Position numbers and translations under genes: made by a program
NCBI RefSeq assembly: GCF_016888445.1
Contig: NZ_JAFEKF010000004.1
Span: forward strand, 1-64,000
Source: Marinomonas ostreistagni
GTDB lineage: Bacteria > Pseudomonadota > Gammaproteobacteria > Pseudomonadales > Marinomonadaceae
Direction: 5' to 3'
DNA length: 64,000 nt
Shown: positions 1-8,351 of the stretch, in pieces
Layout of the letters: the number at the start of each line of letters is the position of its first letter
Position numbering within the stretch: the first letter of the stretch is position 1
Notes under the pieces: model-generated
The model's database searches: none
What the model saw: the letters and a program-made list of their open reading frames with translations, nothing else
What the model was told of the DNA's origin: nothing

Positions 1-94
1 CTGTTTCAAAAGACAATTGTTGAAGACATCAAGTTTATGAACTTGCGTGTTTTGGAAAAAGCAACAAGCTACCCAAAACGAACGCAAACCCGTT
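1..94 (+). other. 23S-5S rRNA spacer with processing stem
   Basis: Sequence just upstream of the 5S gene. Bases 44-55 (TGCGT then GTTTTGG) pair with 73-79 (CCAAAAC) and 82-86 (ACGCA), leaving a two-base GA bulge. This is the kind of stem cut during rRNA maturation. That it is a processing stem is inferred from position and pairing. The 23S gene itself is outside the window. Confidence 0.6.
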
Positions 95-211
95 TGCTTG
101 ACGATCATAGAGGCGTTGAACCACCTGATCCCATCCCGAACTCAGAAGTGAAAGGCGCCATCGCCGATGGTAGTGTGGGAGATCCCATGTGAGAGTAGGT
201 CGTCGTCAAGC
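95..211 (+). rRNA. rrf: 5S ribosomal RNA
   Basis: Complete 5S rRNA of about 117 nt. The 5' end (TGCTTGACGATCATAG) pairs with the 3' end (GTCGTCAAGC). The conserved core CCACCTGATCCCATCCCGAA and the helix around GATGGTAGTGTGGG are present. It is the last gene of an rRNA operon and is followed at once by a strong terminator. The ends are set by pairing and may be off by one or two bases. Confidence 0.95.
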
Positions 212-225
212 TTTTAAATTAAAAG

Positions 226-258
226 AACCCCGTCCTGCGAAGCAGGGCGGGGTTTTTT
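226..258 (+). terminator. rRNA operon terminator
   Basis: A GC-rich hairpin, AACCCCGTCCTGC / GCAGGGCGGGGTT with a GAA loop and one G-U pair, followed by six T. A classic Rho-independent terminator directly after 5S. Confidence 0.93.
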
Positions 259-316
259 AATTTCAGAATCCCGTCACCTATCTGTCCACTACAACGGATC
301 CATGTGATGACACGAT

Positions 317-378
317 GCTCCGAAGGAGCCAGTGGCAGACATCCGAAGGATGCCCGCAGGGGATGAAGCGAAGCTTCA
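317..378. repeat. Three consecutive GAA-triloop hairpins
   Basis: Three short perfect inverted repeats, each closing a GAA loop: GCTCC-GAA-GGAGC (317-329), CATCC-GAA-GGATG (340-352) and TGAAGC-GAA-GCTTCA (364-378). The arms differ in sequence but the loop is constant, as it is in the rRNA terminator upstream. They could be an RNA structure or a mosaic repeat. Function is unknown. Confidence 0.6.
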
Positions 379-618
379 GATCATTGTGGTCGTCGTCTCA
401 TAACCCTTCATCATTTCGAGTATCATCGGTCAGGGCTTTTTTACGTCTGGCGAAAAAGCCTAGGCTTGAGAGATTTGTGGTTGAGCGTCGGCGCCAAACA
501 CCTTTTACGCGCCACATATCGGCACCACGCGCCAATATGAAATGGGCGCTGCAAAAGGGTTATGACGCCTACCTCAAAGTTTCTTCAGGGCTTCGGTTCT
601 TGTACGAGGGCGTTTCAT

Positions 619-648
619 GCGCGATCGCAAGCAACGCTTGCTGGGCTT
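619..648. repeat. REP-like 30-bp direct repeat, copy 1
   Basis: First copy of a perfect 30-bp repeat that begins GCGCGATCGC and contains the inverted repeat AGCAA-CGC-TTGCT. A looser match (TGTACGAG followed by CGTT) extends it upstream from 601. The form resembles REP/BIME-type extragenic repeats. Confidence 0.75.
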
Positions 649-737
649 AAGCAAAGCGGCTAGCGCCGTTAGTCACGGGCAATAGCCTTTTCACGCAGAG
701 TTCCTTCTCAACACAACCCAGTGTACGAGCGTTCCAC

Positions 738-767
738 GCGCGATCGCAAGCAACGCTTGCTGGGCTT
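738..767. repeat. REP-like 30-bp direct repeat, copy 2
   Basis: Second copy, identical over 30 bp to 619-648, in the same orientation and 119 bp downstream. The degenerate flank TGTACGAGCGTT starts at 722. Confidence 0.75.
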
Positions 768-950
768 TCGTCCATATTATTTGTCATTTATTTCAGTTAA
801 GTCTTAAGGTGTCGTTAAGAAAGCGTATGTTTGCACGATATCGGCATAAAGCAGGTGTTAATGATAAGTATGTAGGAAGCGTGCATTTTAGCGTGGCAAG
901 GTAGGAAGGTTATCGATTAGAATTCACGCGCTATTTTTTGGAGAGAGTTA

Positions 951-1574
951 ATGTTTATTGTTCGTGGTTTGATTTATTTGTTGGCGTTAGCCGCTGTGGC
1001 TTATGGAATTGGTATTGAGGCGATCGAGTACGGTCCTAGTGCGGAGTACAGTGAGCAGTCGCTGACAGAAAGGTTGCAAGACTTATTTACCTTCAGCAGT
1101 GCAATGTTGTTTTACTTGTGTGCTTACCATTCTAAGCCACTGCGTCAAGCCTGTATCTTGCTGGGCTCTTTAATGCTAATGATGTGGATACGTGAATCCG
1201 ATTCTTTCTTAGATCAAAATGTGTTTGATGGTGCATGGCAGGTCTTTGTATCTATTGTGTTGGTATGCACGCTGTTTATTTTGCGTAAGCAAGTTAAAGA
1301 AAGTTATTTCTCACTACGTCGTTTTTCTCAGACTTCAAGCTTTGGCTTTGTTACCTCTGGTTTGGTGATTATTCTTGCCTTCTCTCGCATGATGGGACGT
1401 GGTGAAATATGGGAAAGCTTATTGGGCGAAACCTACATTCGTGCGGTGAAAAATATCGTTGAAGAGGGTGTTGAGCTTCTAGGCTACTCAATTGTTATGA
1501 TCGCTGCCGTTGAGTTGTGTGCTTTTGTGCTTGCTAACCGTAAGCAAGACAATGCTACTGAAAAGCTGAGCTAA
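951..1574 (+). CDS. Multi-pass membrane protein, unknown function
   Basis: A 207-residue protein with about six hydrophobic segments, near residues 3-22, 46-62, 66-84, 94-112, 130-147 and 176-197. The start follows a good ribosome binding site (GGAGAG, 7 bases before ATG). An acidic, tyrosine-rich loop lies between the first two helices. I recognise no family or catalytic motif. Its 3' end overlaps the convergent LysR gene by 20 bp. The span is confident; no function is assigned. Confidence 0.75.
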   Translation: MFIVRGLIYLLALAAVAYGIGIEAIEYGPSAEYSEQSLTERLQDLFTFSSAMLFYLCAYHSKPLRQACILLGSLMLMMWIRESDSFLDQNVFDGAWQVFVSIVLVCTLFILRKQVKESYFSLRRFSQTSSFGFVTSGLVIILAFSRMMGRGEIWESLLGETYIRAVKNIVEEGVELLGYSIVMIAAVELCAFVLANRKQDNATEKLS

Positions 1575-2502
1575 GCTCGTTAAACTCTGTTAAGAGCCAG
1601 CGTCTGAGTTGATTCAGCGCTGGTTCTTGTCTTCTACTGCTTTTATAAGCAATATAAAAACTGTCTTTAGCGTCGTGTACAGTACACGGTAGCTTCACTA
1701 AGCCGTCTTTTGGCTCCTTTTCGTTAAACATATAGTCATTTACCAGTGCGATGCCAAGCGAATGTATGGCTGCTTCATGGGCCAGCATTAAATGACTGAA
1801 ACGGTGAAAATTAATCCCCTCAGGTAAATCTGTACCTTGTTGCTCAAACCAACGGCGCCAGTCTTCAGCGTAACGTTCATACATGCTATACGACGTAATC
1901 AGCGGGAATTGTGCTAGCGCCTGTGGATTTTCTGCCAGGATTATTTCGAGCTCTTCTAGGGTATTTACTTGTAACTCATGTTGTATGGTTTGGAGCATGG
2001 TCTGGCTGCAGACTGGAAACAGTCGTTCGGTATAAAAGTGCTCAAACATGAAGCCACGCTTTTCGCTATCCACGGTAATAAAACAGTCGGCAGTGCGATC
2101 TGATAACTCAGGCTCAGAGAAAGTCATTTCTATGGTGATATCTAGGTTTGGGTGTAGCCGTTTGAGTTTAGGGAGACGCGGTATTAGCCAATACACAGCG
2201 AATGAGCTGTAGACCGCTAAGCGCAGTTTGGTTTCAGTAACGCCTTTAATGTTTTCGGTCGCTCTGGCTATTTGGTTCAGCGAGCCAGTAATGGAATCCA
2301 GATAACCTTTGCCTTCATTAGTCAGTTCTAGCTTACGCCCTTGGCGAATAAACAACTGCTCCCCTAAGTGGTCTTCAAGTTGCTTAATATGATGTGATAC
2401 AGCGCTTTGAGTGATGTGCAGCTCTTCCGCTGCCAATGAAAAGCTATTGAGACGCGCCACACTTTCAAATACAGGTAAGGACTTAAGAGGGGGGAGGTTC
2501 AT
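1555..2502 (-). CDS. LysR-family transcriptional regulator (GcvA-like)
   Basis: A 315-residue LysR-type regulator. The N-terminal winged helix-turn-helix covers roughly residues 5-65, with the typical run SLAAEELHITQSAVSHHIKQ. A substrate-binding effector domain follows, from about residue 90 to 300. The N-terminal pattern (LPPLKSLPVFESVARLNSFS) resembles the GcvA branch. The gene is divergent from the DMT exporter at 2609 with a 106-bp AT-rich gap, so it may regulate that gene, as is common for LysR proteins. The effector is unknown. Confidence 0.9.
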   Translation of the reverse strand: MNLPPLKSLPVFESVARLNSFSLAAEELHITQSAVSHHIKQLEDHLGEQLFIRQGRKLELTNEGKGYLDSITGSLNQIARATENIKGVTETKLRLAVYSSFAVYWLIPRLPKLKRLHPNLDITIEMTFSEPELSDRTADCFITVDSEKRGFMFEHFYTERLFPVCSQTMLQTIQHELQVNTLEELEIILAENPQALAQFPLITSYSMYERYAEDWRRWFEQQGTDLPEGINFHRFSHLMLAHEAAIHSLGIALVNDYMFNEKEPKDGLVKLPCTVHDAKDSFYIAYKSSRRQEPALNQLRRWLLTEFNELSSAFQ

Positions 2503-2608
2503 ATTTACTATCTAAAAAATTAATACTAGTTAAATTTATATCATTTTAATGAATTTATAAACCTTCCTATACTGCGGTTATTCAAAGCTCGGGCTATTAG
2601 GAGGGGTT

Positions 2609-3499
2609 ATGTCCGGACGTACAGTAAGCAGTGCCATTTTAGTATTGGTGTTAGGGAACTTGATGGCCACTTTGTGTGATGTGCTAATTAAGTTCGCACA
2701 AGCAGATGCTGCCGTTTTTCAATTTACTTTTTTTCGAGTGTTATTCATGTGTCTGGTGTTAGCGCCATTTGTGCTCAGTCAACGTGTAGAGCAGCCTTTT
2801 GCAGGTCTGCGTTTGCATCTGGTACGCGGTAACTTGTGGGTGTTAACGTCGATTTTATTAGTGATTTCCTTAGCGCAACTACCCTTGGCTACGGCGAATG
2901 CCATTTTCTATACCGCTCCTATTTTTATCATTCTCTTAGCTGTCGTGTTTTATAAAGAGAAGTTAACGGCACCTGTCTTGTTGGCGGCTATTTCTGGTTT
3001 TTTAGGGGTTTTGGTGATCCTTAAACCGAGTTATTTGGGCTGGGGAATGGTGAGTGCGTTAGCGTTCGCTTTGGCATTAGCGGTAAATAGTCTTTTGGTG
3101 CGTAAGCTTCCTGCCGGTCAGAGTGCCATGCATGGTTTGTTGATAGCTCAGGTATGCGCGTTACCGTTGGCGGCTGGGTTGGCTATCTGGGAGGGCGGTT
3201 CGCTCTCATGGGCGCAAATTGGGTTTGCGTTTGGATCTTCTATTTGTTCGGTGTTGTATAGCTTAGGTTGTCTAATTGGGTATCGTTATGTTGCCTCAAG
3301 CCAAGTAAGCTCAGCAGAGTATTCTGGTCTATTGTTTGCGATGTTTGCAGGTTGGTTCTTTTTTACCGAAACAATCGACTTGAGCCTACTGTTGGGCGCA
3401 GCCCTGATTATCACACCACTATTGCTGCTAAGTCGTAAAGATATCGCCTTAGCGAGACAGCGTAAGAGGCAGCTAAAACTGGCTGCCTTGCAAGACTAG
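2609..3499 (+). CDS. DMT-superfamily transporter (EamA)
   Basis: A 296-residue integral membrane protein with about ten hydrophobic helices arranged as two EamA repeats, the Drug/Metabolite Transporter architecture. Conserved-type stretches include the short helix run ATANAIFYTAPIFIILLA and the FYKEKLT loop. Such proteins export amino acids, metabolites or drugs; the substrate cannot be read here. The start follows GGAGG. It is probably controlled by the divergent LysR regulator and ends at a bidirectional terminator. Confidence 0.9.
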   Translation: MSGRTVSSAILVLVLGNLMATLCDVLIKFAQADAAVFQFTFFRVLFMCLVLAPFVLSQRVEQPFAGLRLHLVRGNLWVLTSILLVISLAQLPLATANAIFYTAPIFIILLAVVFYKEKLTAPVLLAAISGFLGVLVILKPSYLGWGMVSALAFALALAVNSLLVRKLPAGQSAMHGLLIAQVCALPLAAGLAIWEGGSLSWAQIGFAFGSSICSVLYSLGCLIGYRYVASSQVSSAEYSGLLFAMFAGWFFFTETIDLSLLLGAALIITPLLLLSRKDIALARQRKRQLKLAALQD

Positions 3500-3514
3500 T
3501 CGTGTCGTTTGCGC

Positions 3515-3546
3515 AAAAGACTTCGCCCAGTGCGGGCGAAGTTTTA
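3515..3546. terminator. Bidirectional terminator
   Basis: Stem CTTCGCCC / GGGCGAAG flanked by AAAAGA on the left and TTTTAG on the right. It serves the two converging genes and overlaps the stop codon of the minus-strand gene. Confidence 0.85.
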
Positions 3547-4095
3547 GTTGTTTGTGCTAGGGGATTGGGCGGGCACTGCGTCGCTAGGCTTGGGCGGCTC
3601 GCCTGTCTTAAGAAGGCGTAATAAGCTGGCGCGTTCCATGCTGGATTTTAAAGCTAAATCCATTTGGTATTGGTAAGTGGTTTCCCATTCTGTACTACGA
3701 GGGACGATTTCTGCCAAATCGCCAATGGCTTGGCGCATGACCGATAAGTACGCCTGTATATTCTCTTCTTGGTTAATCATGATGTTTTTGATGGAATCGG
3801 CGCTACTATGACGTAAGTAGGTGCGAAGTGTTTCATTTTCGCCGCGCATAGCACTTAGTGTCGTATTCTGCTGCTCTATACTCTGACGCATGGCGGATAA
3901 TTGCGTATCCAATTGGCTTTGTAACGTAGTCAGTTGCTGTGAATTGTTTTGGCTTGACGTTAGCCAAAAGGTAATGCCTGCAGACGCGCCAACACTCAGT
4001 AGAAAACAGACAGCGAAACCAATGATTAGAGCAATCGGTTTCTTCTTTTTAGCGCTAACATCCAGCGCTTCGTTTTCATCGGTTAGTTTTGCCAT
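3544..4095 (-). CDS. Membrane-anchored coiled-coil protein, unknown
   Basis: A 183-residue protein with a basic lysine-rich cytoplasmic N-terminus, a single membrane helix at about residues 20-45, and a Gln/Ser/Thr-rich predicted coiled coil (about 50-90) likely outside the membrane. The C-terminus is proline- and serine-rich. The start chosen (ATG at 4095) has AAGGAGC five bases upstream; the open frame extends 17 codons further but without a ribosome binding site. No known family is recognised. It is divergent from iscR. Confidence 0.75.
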   Translation of the reverse strand: MAKLTDENEALDVSAKKKKPIALIIGFAVCFLLSVGASAGITFWLTSSQNNSQQLTTLQSQLDTQLSAMRQSIEQQNTTLSAMRGENETLRTYLRHSSADSIKNIMINQEENIQAYLSVMRQAIGDLAEIVPRSTEWETTYQYQMDLALKSSMERASLLRLLKTGEPPKPSDAVPAQSPSTNN

Positions 4096-4237
4096 TTTAC
4101 GCTCCTTGGGCAAGCCGTTAACTAGGGTTATTACTATAACGGCCAAAAACCCGAAAGATATAGTAACAAATACGCGTTAAGCGATTCAGTTTTGCCCTCT
4201 ATACCCTTAAAATACCTCAGTTTTTGCTCTTGTGCGA

Positions 4238-4262
4238 ATACCCTAGTAGGCGACTCAGGTAA
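4238..4262. promoter_or_regulatory. Candidate IscR type-1 site A
   Basis: A 25-bp stretch (ATACCCTAGT ... ACTCAGGTAA) fitting most positions of the type-1 IscR consensus (ATASYYGACT, AT-rich centre, GTCRSSTAT). It directly abuts site B and lies just upstream of the -35 box of iscR. Type-1 sites bind the [2Fe-2S] form of IscR. The assignment is by eye. Confidence 0.6.
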
Positions 4263-4287
4263 ATACTTGATCAAAATACTAGGTTTT
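4263..4287. promoter_or_regulatory. Candidate IscR type-1 site B
   Basis: A second 25-bp match (ATACTTGATC ... ACTAGGTTTT) beginning at the base after site A and covering the -35 box and spacer. Two abutting type-1 sites over the promoter match the known arrangement at E. coli PiscR, where holo-IscR represses. Confidence 0.6.
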
Positions 4288-4295
4288 TGTATGAT
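4267..4295 (+). promoter_or_regulatory. Sigma-70 promoter of iscR-suf operon
   Basis: TTGATC (4267-4272), a 17-bp spacer, then TATGAT (4290-4295), 34 bp before the iscR start codon. It overlaps the candidate IscR sites, consistent with feedback repression. Confidence 0.75.
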
Positions 4296-4329
4296 GCGAG
4301 TCATCCATAAGCATTTGAGTGGAGCGTTT

Positions 4330-4821
4330 ATGCGCTTAACAACAAAAGGTCGTTATGCGGTAACTGCAATGCTGGATTTGGCTTTGCATGCAGACAGTGG
4401 TCCGGTATCGCTTTCTGACATATCAAATAGGCAGGGGATTTCGCTGTCTTATTTGGAGCAGTTGTTTGCTAAATTACGCAAACAAAAGCTCGTGCTCAGC
4501 GTGCGTGGTCCAGGTGGCGGTTATTTATTAAGTCGCGATCGTAATGAAATTTTCGTTGCTCAGATTGTCGATGCGGTCAATGAGTCCGTAGACGCAACTG
4601 GGTGCCAAGGGCGCAGTGATTGCCAAGGTGGGCATACTTGTTTAACACATCATTTGTGGTGTGATTTAAGTGATCAGATACATGACTTTTTGAGTCAAAT
4701 TAGTCTTGAAAAGTTAGTTAAGCGCCAAGATGTTCGGCAAGTTGCTGAACGACAAGATAATGATAGCAAGGTGTCGGCTTCGGCAGCGAAAGAAAAAATT
4801 TCCGCGGCCCTCATCGGTTAA
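4330..4821 (+). CDS. iscR: Fe-S cluster regulator IscR
   Basis: An Rrf2-family transcription factor of 163 residues that senses [2Fe-2S] status. It begins [20 protein letters not shown], as IscR does, after a GGAG ribosome binding site; the longer open frame upstream runs through the promoter and is not used. The winged helix-turn-helix is at about 1-80. Cluster ligands Cys92, Cys98, Cys104 and His107 are all present, with the same numbering as E. coli IscR. It is the first gene of the suf operon and probably represses its own promoter when clusters are plentiful. Confidence 0.97.
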   Translation: MRLTTKGRYAVTAMLDLALHADSGPVSLSDISNRQGISLSYLEQLFAKLRKQKLVLSVRGPGGGYLLSRDRNEIFVAQIVDAVNESVDATGCQGRSDCQGGHTCLTHHLWCDLSDQIHDFLSQISLEKLVKRQDVRQVAERQDNDSKVSASAAKEKISAALIG

Positions 4822-4872
4822 CGAACACAACTAGTCGGGCGTTGCCCCTAGAATAATGAGTGAGTTTCTAAT

Positions 4873-6309
4873 ATGACTGAGCAGATTGATAAGGCGTTAG
4901 CTCGAGAATATGAAGCGGGCTTCGTTTCTGCAGTGGAATCAGAAACGTTTGAGCCAGGCCTCAATGAAGATGTAATCCGCCGAATCTCTGAGGTCAAAGG
5001 TGAACCTGAGTGGATGCTGGAATGGCGTCTCAATGCGTTTCGTGTTTGGCAAGAAATGGAAGAGCCTGATTGGGCTCACGTGGATTACCCAAAAATCGAC
5101 TTCCAAGCGATTTCATACTACTCGGCACCAAAAAGTATGAAGGATAAGCCTAAGTCTTTGGACGAGGTTGATCCGGAACTTTTGCGTACCTACGAAAAAC
5201 TTGGTATCCCACTGGTTGAGCAGCAAATGCTAGCAGGCGTTGCCGTTGATGCTGTATTTGACTCTGTATCAGTCGTAACCACTTTCCGCGAAAAGCTAGA
5301 AGAAGCCGGCGTTATCTTTTGCCCAATTTCTGAAGCGCTGCACAAGTACCCAGATCTGGTTAAAAAATACATCGGCAGCGTGGTGCCAACCAAAGATAAC
5401 TACTTCGCAGCATTAAATTGTGCGGTCTTTACCGATGGTTCGTTTGTCTACATTCCAAAAGGTACTCGTTGCCCAATGGAGCTGTCGACTTACTTCCGTA
5501 TCAACGAACAAAACACTGGTCAATTCGAACGTACTCTAATCGTTGCCGATGAAGGTTCTTATGTAAGTTACCTTGAAGGTTGTACTGCACCACAACGTGA
5601 TGAAAACCAATTGCACGCTGCGGTGGTGGAGCTGGTTGCGTTAGATGATGCTGAGATTAAGTACTCAACCGTACAAAACTGGTATCCAGGTGATGAGGAA
5701 GGTAAAGGCGGTATCTATAACTTTGTGACCAAGCGTGGCATTTGTCATACCAATGCCAAAATCTCTTGGACACAAGTAGAGACAGGCTCTTCTGTGACGT
5801 GGAAATACCCAAGCTGTGTACTAAAAGGCGATAACAGTGTCGGTGAATTCTACTCGGTTGCTTTGACGCGTGGTCGTCAGCAAGCTGACACCGGTACCAA
5901 GATGATCCACCTAGGTAAAAACACTAAGTCGACGATCATATCTAAAGGTATTTCTGCAGGTCGCAGTAATAACTCGTACCGTGGTCTTGTACGCATGAAT
6001 CCAGGTGCGGAAGGCGCGCGTAACTTCACTCAGTGTGACTCGCTATTGATCGGTGATCAGTGTGGTGCCCATACGTTCCCTTATGTGGAAAGTCGCAATC
6101 CATCTGCGATTATTGAGCACGAAGCGACCACCTCTAAAGTCAGCGATGACCAAATGTTCTTGTGTCAGCAGCGTGGCGTCGATCCTGAAAAAGCGGTCTC
6201 AATGATCGTTAATGGCTTCTGTAAAGAAGTCTTTAAAGAACTCCCTATGGAGTTTGCCGTTGAAGCAGGCAAACTTCTCGAAATTAGCCTTGAAGGCTCT
6301 GTTGGTTAG
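4873..6309 (+). CDS. sufB: Fe-S assembly scaffold SufB
   Basis: A 478-residue SufB, the core scaffold subunit of the SufBC2D complex, which builds Fe-S clusters using sulfur from SufS-SufE and the SufC ATPase. Family signatures are visible: the [16 protein letters not shown] region, the YLEGCTAP segment, the [13 protein letters not shown] cysteine region and the C-terminal [20 protein letters not shown] stretch. The length is close to E. coli SufB (495). It sits 51 bp after iscR and 19 bp before sufC. Confidence 0.97.
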   Translation: MTEQIDKALAREYEAGFVSAVESETFEPGLNEDVIRRISEVKGEPEWMLEWRLNAFRVWQEMEEPDWAHVDYPKIDFQAISYYSAPKSMKDKPKSLDEVDPELLRTYEKLGIPLVEQQMLAGVAVDAVFDSVSVVTTFREKLEEAGVIFCPISEALHKYPDLVKKYIGSVVPTKDNYFAALNCAVFTDGSFVYIPKGTRCPMELSTYFRINEQNTGQFERTLIVADEGSYVSYLEGCTAPQRDENQLHAAVVELVALDDAEIKYSTVQNWYPGDEEGKGGIYNFVTKRGICHTNAKISWTQVETGSSVTWKYPSCVLKGDNSVGEFYSVALTRGRQQADTGTKMIHLGKNTKSTIISKGISAGRSNNSYRGLVRMNPGAEGARNFTQCDSLLIGDQCGAHTFPYVESRNPSAIIEHEATTSKVSDDQMFLCQQRGVDPEKAVSMIVNGFCKEVFKELPMEFAVEAGKLLEISLEGSVG

Positions 6310-6328
6310 GTTGAGGAACCCATTGAAC

Positions 6329-7114
6329 ATGTCAAACGAAAACGTTTTGTTATCGATTAAAGATTTGCACGCAAGTGTAGAAGAAAAAAACATTCTCAAA
6401 GGTCTCAACCTAGACATTAAACCAGGTGAAGTACATGCCATTATGGGCCCTAACGGTGCCGGCAAGTCGACTACTGGTTACGTATTGTCTGGCCGTGATG
6501 GCTACGAAGTTGACAGCGGTGAAGTAACGCTAGCTGGTGAAAATCTGCTAGAAATGGAAGTAGAAGAGCGCGCACGCGCAGGCCTTTTCTTAGCGTTCCA
6601 ATACCCTGTTGAAATCCCAGGTGTAAGCAATCTTGAGTTTTTGAAAGCAGCAGTCGACGCCCAGCGTGAAGCGCGTGGCGAAGAAGCGGTTACATCTGCT
6701 GAATTTTTGAAAATGGCGAAAGAAGCCTGTAAGCAAGTCAACTTGCCAGTGTCTTTCCTAAAGCGTGGTGTTAACGAAGGCTTCTCTGGTGGTGAGAAGA
6801 AGCGTAATGAAATCATGCAGATGATGTTGCTTCAGCCTAAGCTATGCATTTTGGATGAGACCGACTCAGGCCTAGACATCGATGCAATGCAAGTAGTCGC
6901 CAACGGTGTAAACAGTCAACGTGATGGTGAGCGTAGCTTTATCGTAGTGACGCACTATCAGCGTCTACTGGATTACATTAAGCCTGACTTCGTACACGTA
7001 TTGGCGGATGGCAAAATCGTTAAGAGCGGTGATGCATCATTAGCGAAAGAGCTTGAAGAGCAAGGCTACGCTTGGATTCAATCAGAGCCGACTGAAGACG
7101 AACTAGAGGATTAA
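6329..7114 (+). CDS. sufC: Fe-S assembly ATPase SufC
   Basis: A 261-residue ABC-type ATPase of the SufBCD complex, cytoplasmic and without membrane helices. Walker A is GPNGAGKST (about residues 38-46), the signature is FSGGEKKRNE, and Walker B is CILDETDSGLD with the SufC-type DETDSGLD. The chosen ATG (6329) follows GAGG; an open frame reaching back into sufB is an extension. It ends 2 bp before sufD, so translation is probably coupled. Confidence 0.96.
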   Translation: MSNENVLLSIKDLHASVEEKNILKGLNLDIKPGEVHAIMGPNGAGKSTTGYVLSGRDGYEVDSGEVTLAGENLLEMEVEERARAGLFLAFQYPVEIPGVSNLEFLKAAVDAQREARGEEAVTSAEFLKMAKEACKQVNLPVSFLKRGVNEGFSGGEKKRNEIMQMMLLQPKLCILDETDSGLDIDAMQVVANGVNSQRDGERSFIVVTHYQRLLDYIKPDFVHVLADGKIVKSGDASLAKELEEQGYAWIQSEPTEDELED

Positions 7115-7116
7115 TC

Positions 7117-8340
7117 ATGAGTGAATGGTTACAACAAGCCATCGCTCGTGCGGACAGCATTCAAGATGGTTTCTCCGACCAGCGTGCTGCGTCACTAGCG
7201 TTGCTAAAAGACACAAAGTGGCCGACGCGTAAAACAGAAGCATGGAAATACACACCGTTACGCGCGGTAGAACGCACTACGGCGGTGGCTAAAGAAGAGC
7301 CAGCTGAGTTGGCGCCGGTAGCGATTGACGGTGTTGATTTCTTAGAGTTGACCTTTATCGATGGCCAACTGATTTCACTGCCGGAAGAGCTACCTGAAGG
7401 CTTAACGGTTGAGATGCAAGAGTCGACACTGTTCGGCTCCATCAAGCCTAGTCGTCATGTGTTTGGCTTGGTGAACGATGTGTTGGCAGCAGATGTTGCC
7501 GTCGTTACGGTAGCTGAAGGCGTGTCTATCGCTCAGCCGCTACGAATTAACAATCTCTTGAGCGAAGGCTCTGAAGGTCATATTCGTGTGGTGGTTGAGC
7601 TGAAAGCCAATGCCTCTTTGAGCGTTATTGAAAATGGCGAAGGCTATGGCGCGACATTAGCTACAGCGTTCACCGAATACCAAATTGGTGCGCAGGCCAG
7701 CCTTGAGCATTACCGCTTTGCTCTGCAAGTAGATGACAATGTTGCAATCGGTGGCTGTCACTTTAAGTTACTTGAAGAAGCCAAGCTAAACAGCTCTATC
7801 ATTGGTTTCGGTAGTGCGCTACAGCGTATTGATACCGACATCATTCATGCGGGCGAGAAAGCGGATGCGAAGCTGAACGCTATCTACCTACTGGATGGTC
7901 AAGAGCTGTTTGATTTGCATGCGACAGTTGAGCACGAAGTGCCTAACTGCACCACAGAAGAGAATATTCGTGGTATTGCAGCGGATCGCAGTCGTGCAGT
8001 GTTTAATGGTCGTATCCACATTCATCGTGATGCTCAGAAAACATTAGCCGAGCTGAATAACCGCAACTTGCTGATGTCTAACAAGGCTGAGATCAATACC
8101 AAGCCTGAGCTTGAGATCTATGCAGACGACGTGCGTTGTGCTCACGGTGCAACCGTTGCTGAGATCGATAAGAAAGCGTTGTACTACTTGCAAACACGCG
8201 GTGTGAGCCGCTCGCAAGCGCAGTTAATGCTAAGCTTTGGTTTTATTAATGAGTTGATTGATCAGATGCCAAATGAAGCTTTGGCTGAGTGGGTTCGTCC
8301 TATCATTCGTGATCGATTTGCCCAGATGGAAGTAAAATAA
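7117..8340 (+). CDS. sufD: Fe-S assembly protein SufD
   Basis: A 407-residue SufD, the SufB paralogue that pairs with SufB to form the cluster site and takes part in iron entry. The C-terminal beta-helix core carries the family motif DDVRCAHGAT with conserved Cys and His, followed by the helical YYLQTRGVSRSQAQ segment. The N-terminal W-P-x-R-K-T-E-A-W-K-Y motif is typical. It starts two bases after sufC and ends 11 bp before sufS. Confidence 0.95.
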   Translation: MSEWLQQAIARADSIQDGFSDQRAASLALLKDTKWPTRKTEAWKYTPLRAVERTTAVAKEEPAELAPVAIDGVDFLELTFIDGQLISLPEELPEGLTVEMQESTLFGSIKPSRHVFGLVNDVLAADVAVVTVAEGVSIAQPLRINNLLSEGSEGHIRVVVELKANASLSVIENGEGYGATLATAFTEYQIGAQASLEHYRFALQVDDNVAIGGCHFKLLEEAKLNSSIIGFGSALQRIDTDIIHAGEKADAKLNAIYLLDGQELFDLHATVEHEVPNCTTEENIRGIAADRSRAVFNGRIHIHRDAQKTLAELNNRNLLMSNKAEINTKPELEIYADDVRCAHGATVAEIDKKALYYLQTRGVSRSQAQLMLSFGFINELIDQMPNEALAEWVRPIIRDRFAQMEVK

Positions 8341-8351
8341 GCGAGAAGTCC

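Larger units (their letters stand above)
259..950. other. Gene-free region with small hairpins and repeat
   Basis: About 690 bp with no convincing gene. An open frame from 315 to 650 is disfavoured: it has no good ribosome binding site, odd composition, and runs through hairpins and one repeat copy. The stretch holds three consecutive GAA-loop hairpins (317-378) and a 30-bp direct repeat (619-648 and 738-767). The last 100 bp are AT-rich and should carry the promoter of the gene at 951. Confidence 0.6.

Noticed and set aside
315-650. A 111-codon open frame after the rRNA operon
   Set aside because: No ribosome binding site, unusual composition, and it runs through three hairpins and a repeat copy. 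More likely a chance frame over structured non-coding DNA.
3890-4180. A 96-codon open frame opposite the coiled-coil gene
   Set aside because: It is antisense to a gene with a good ribosome binding site and membrane helix, and has no support of its own.
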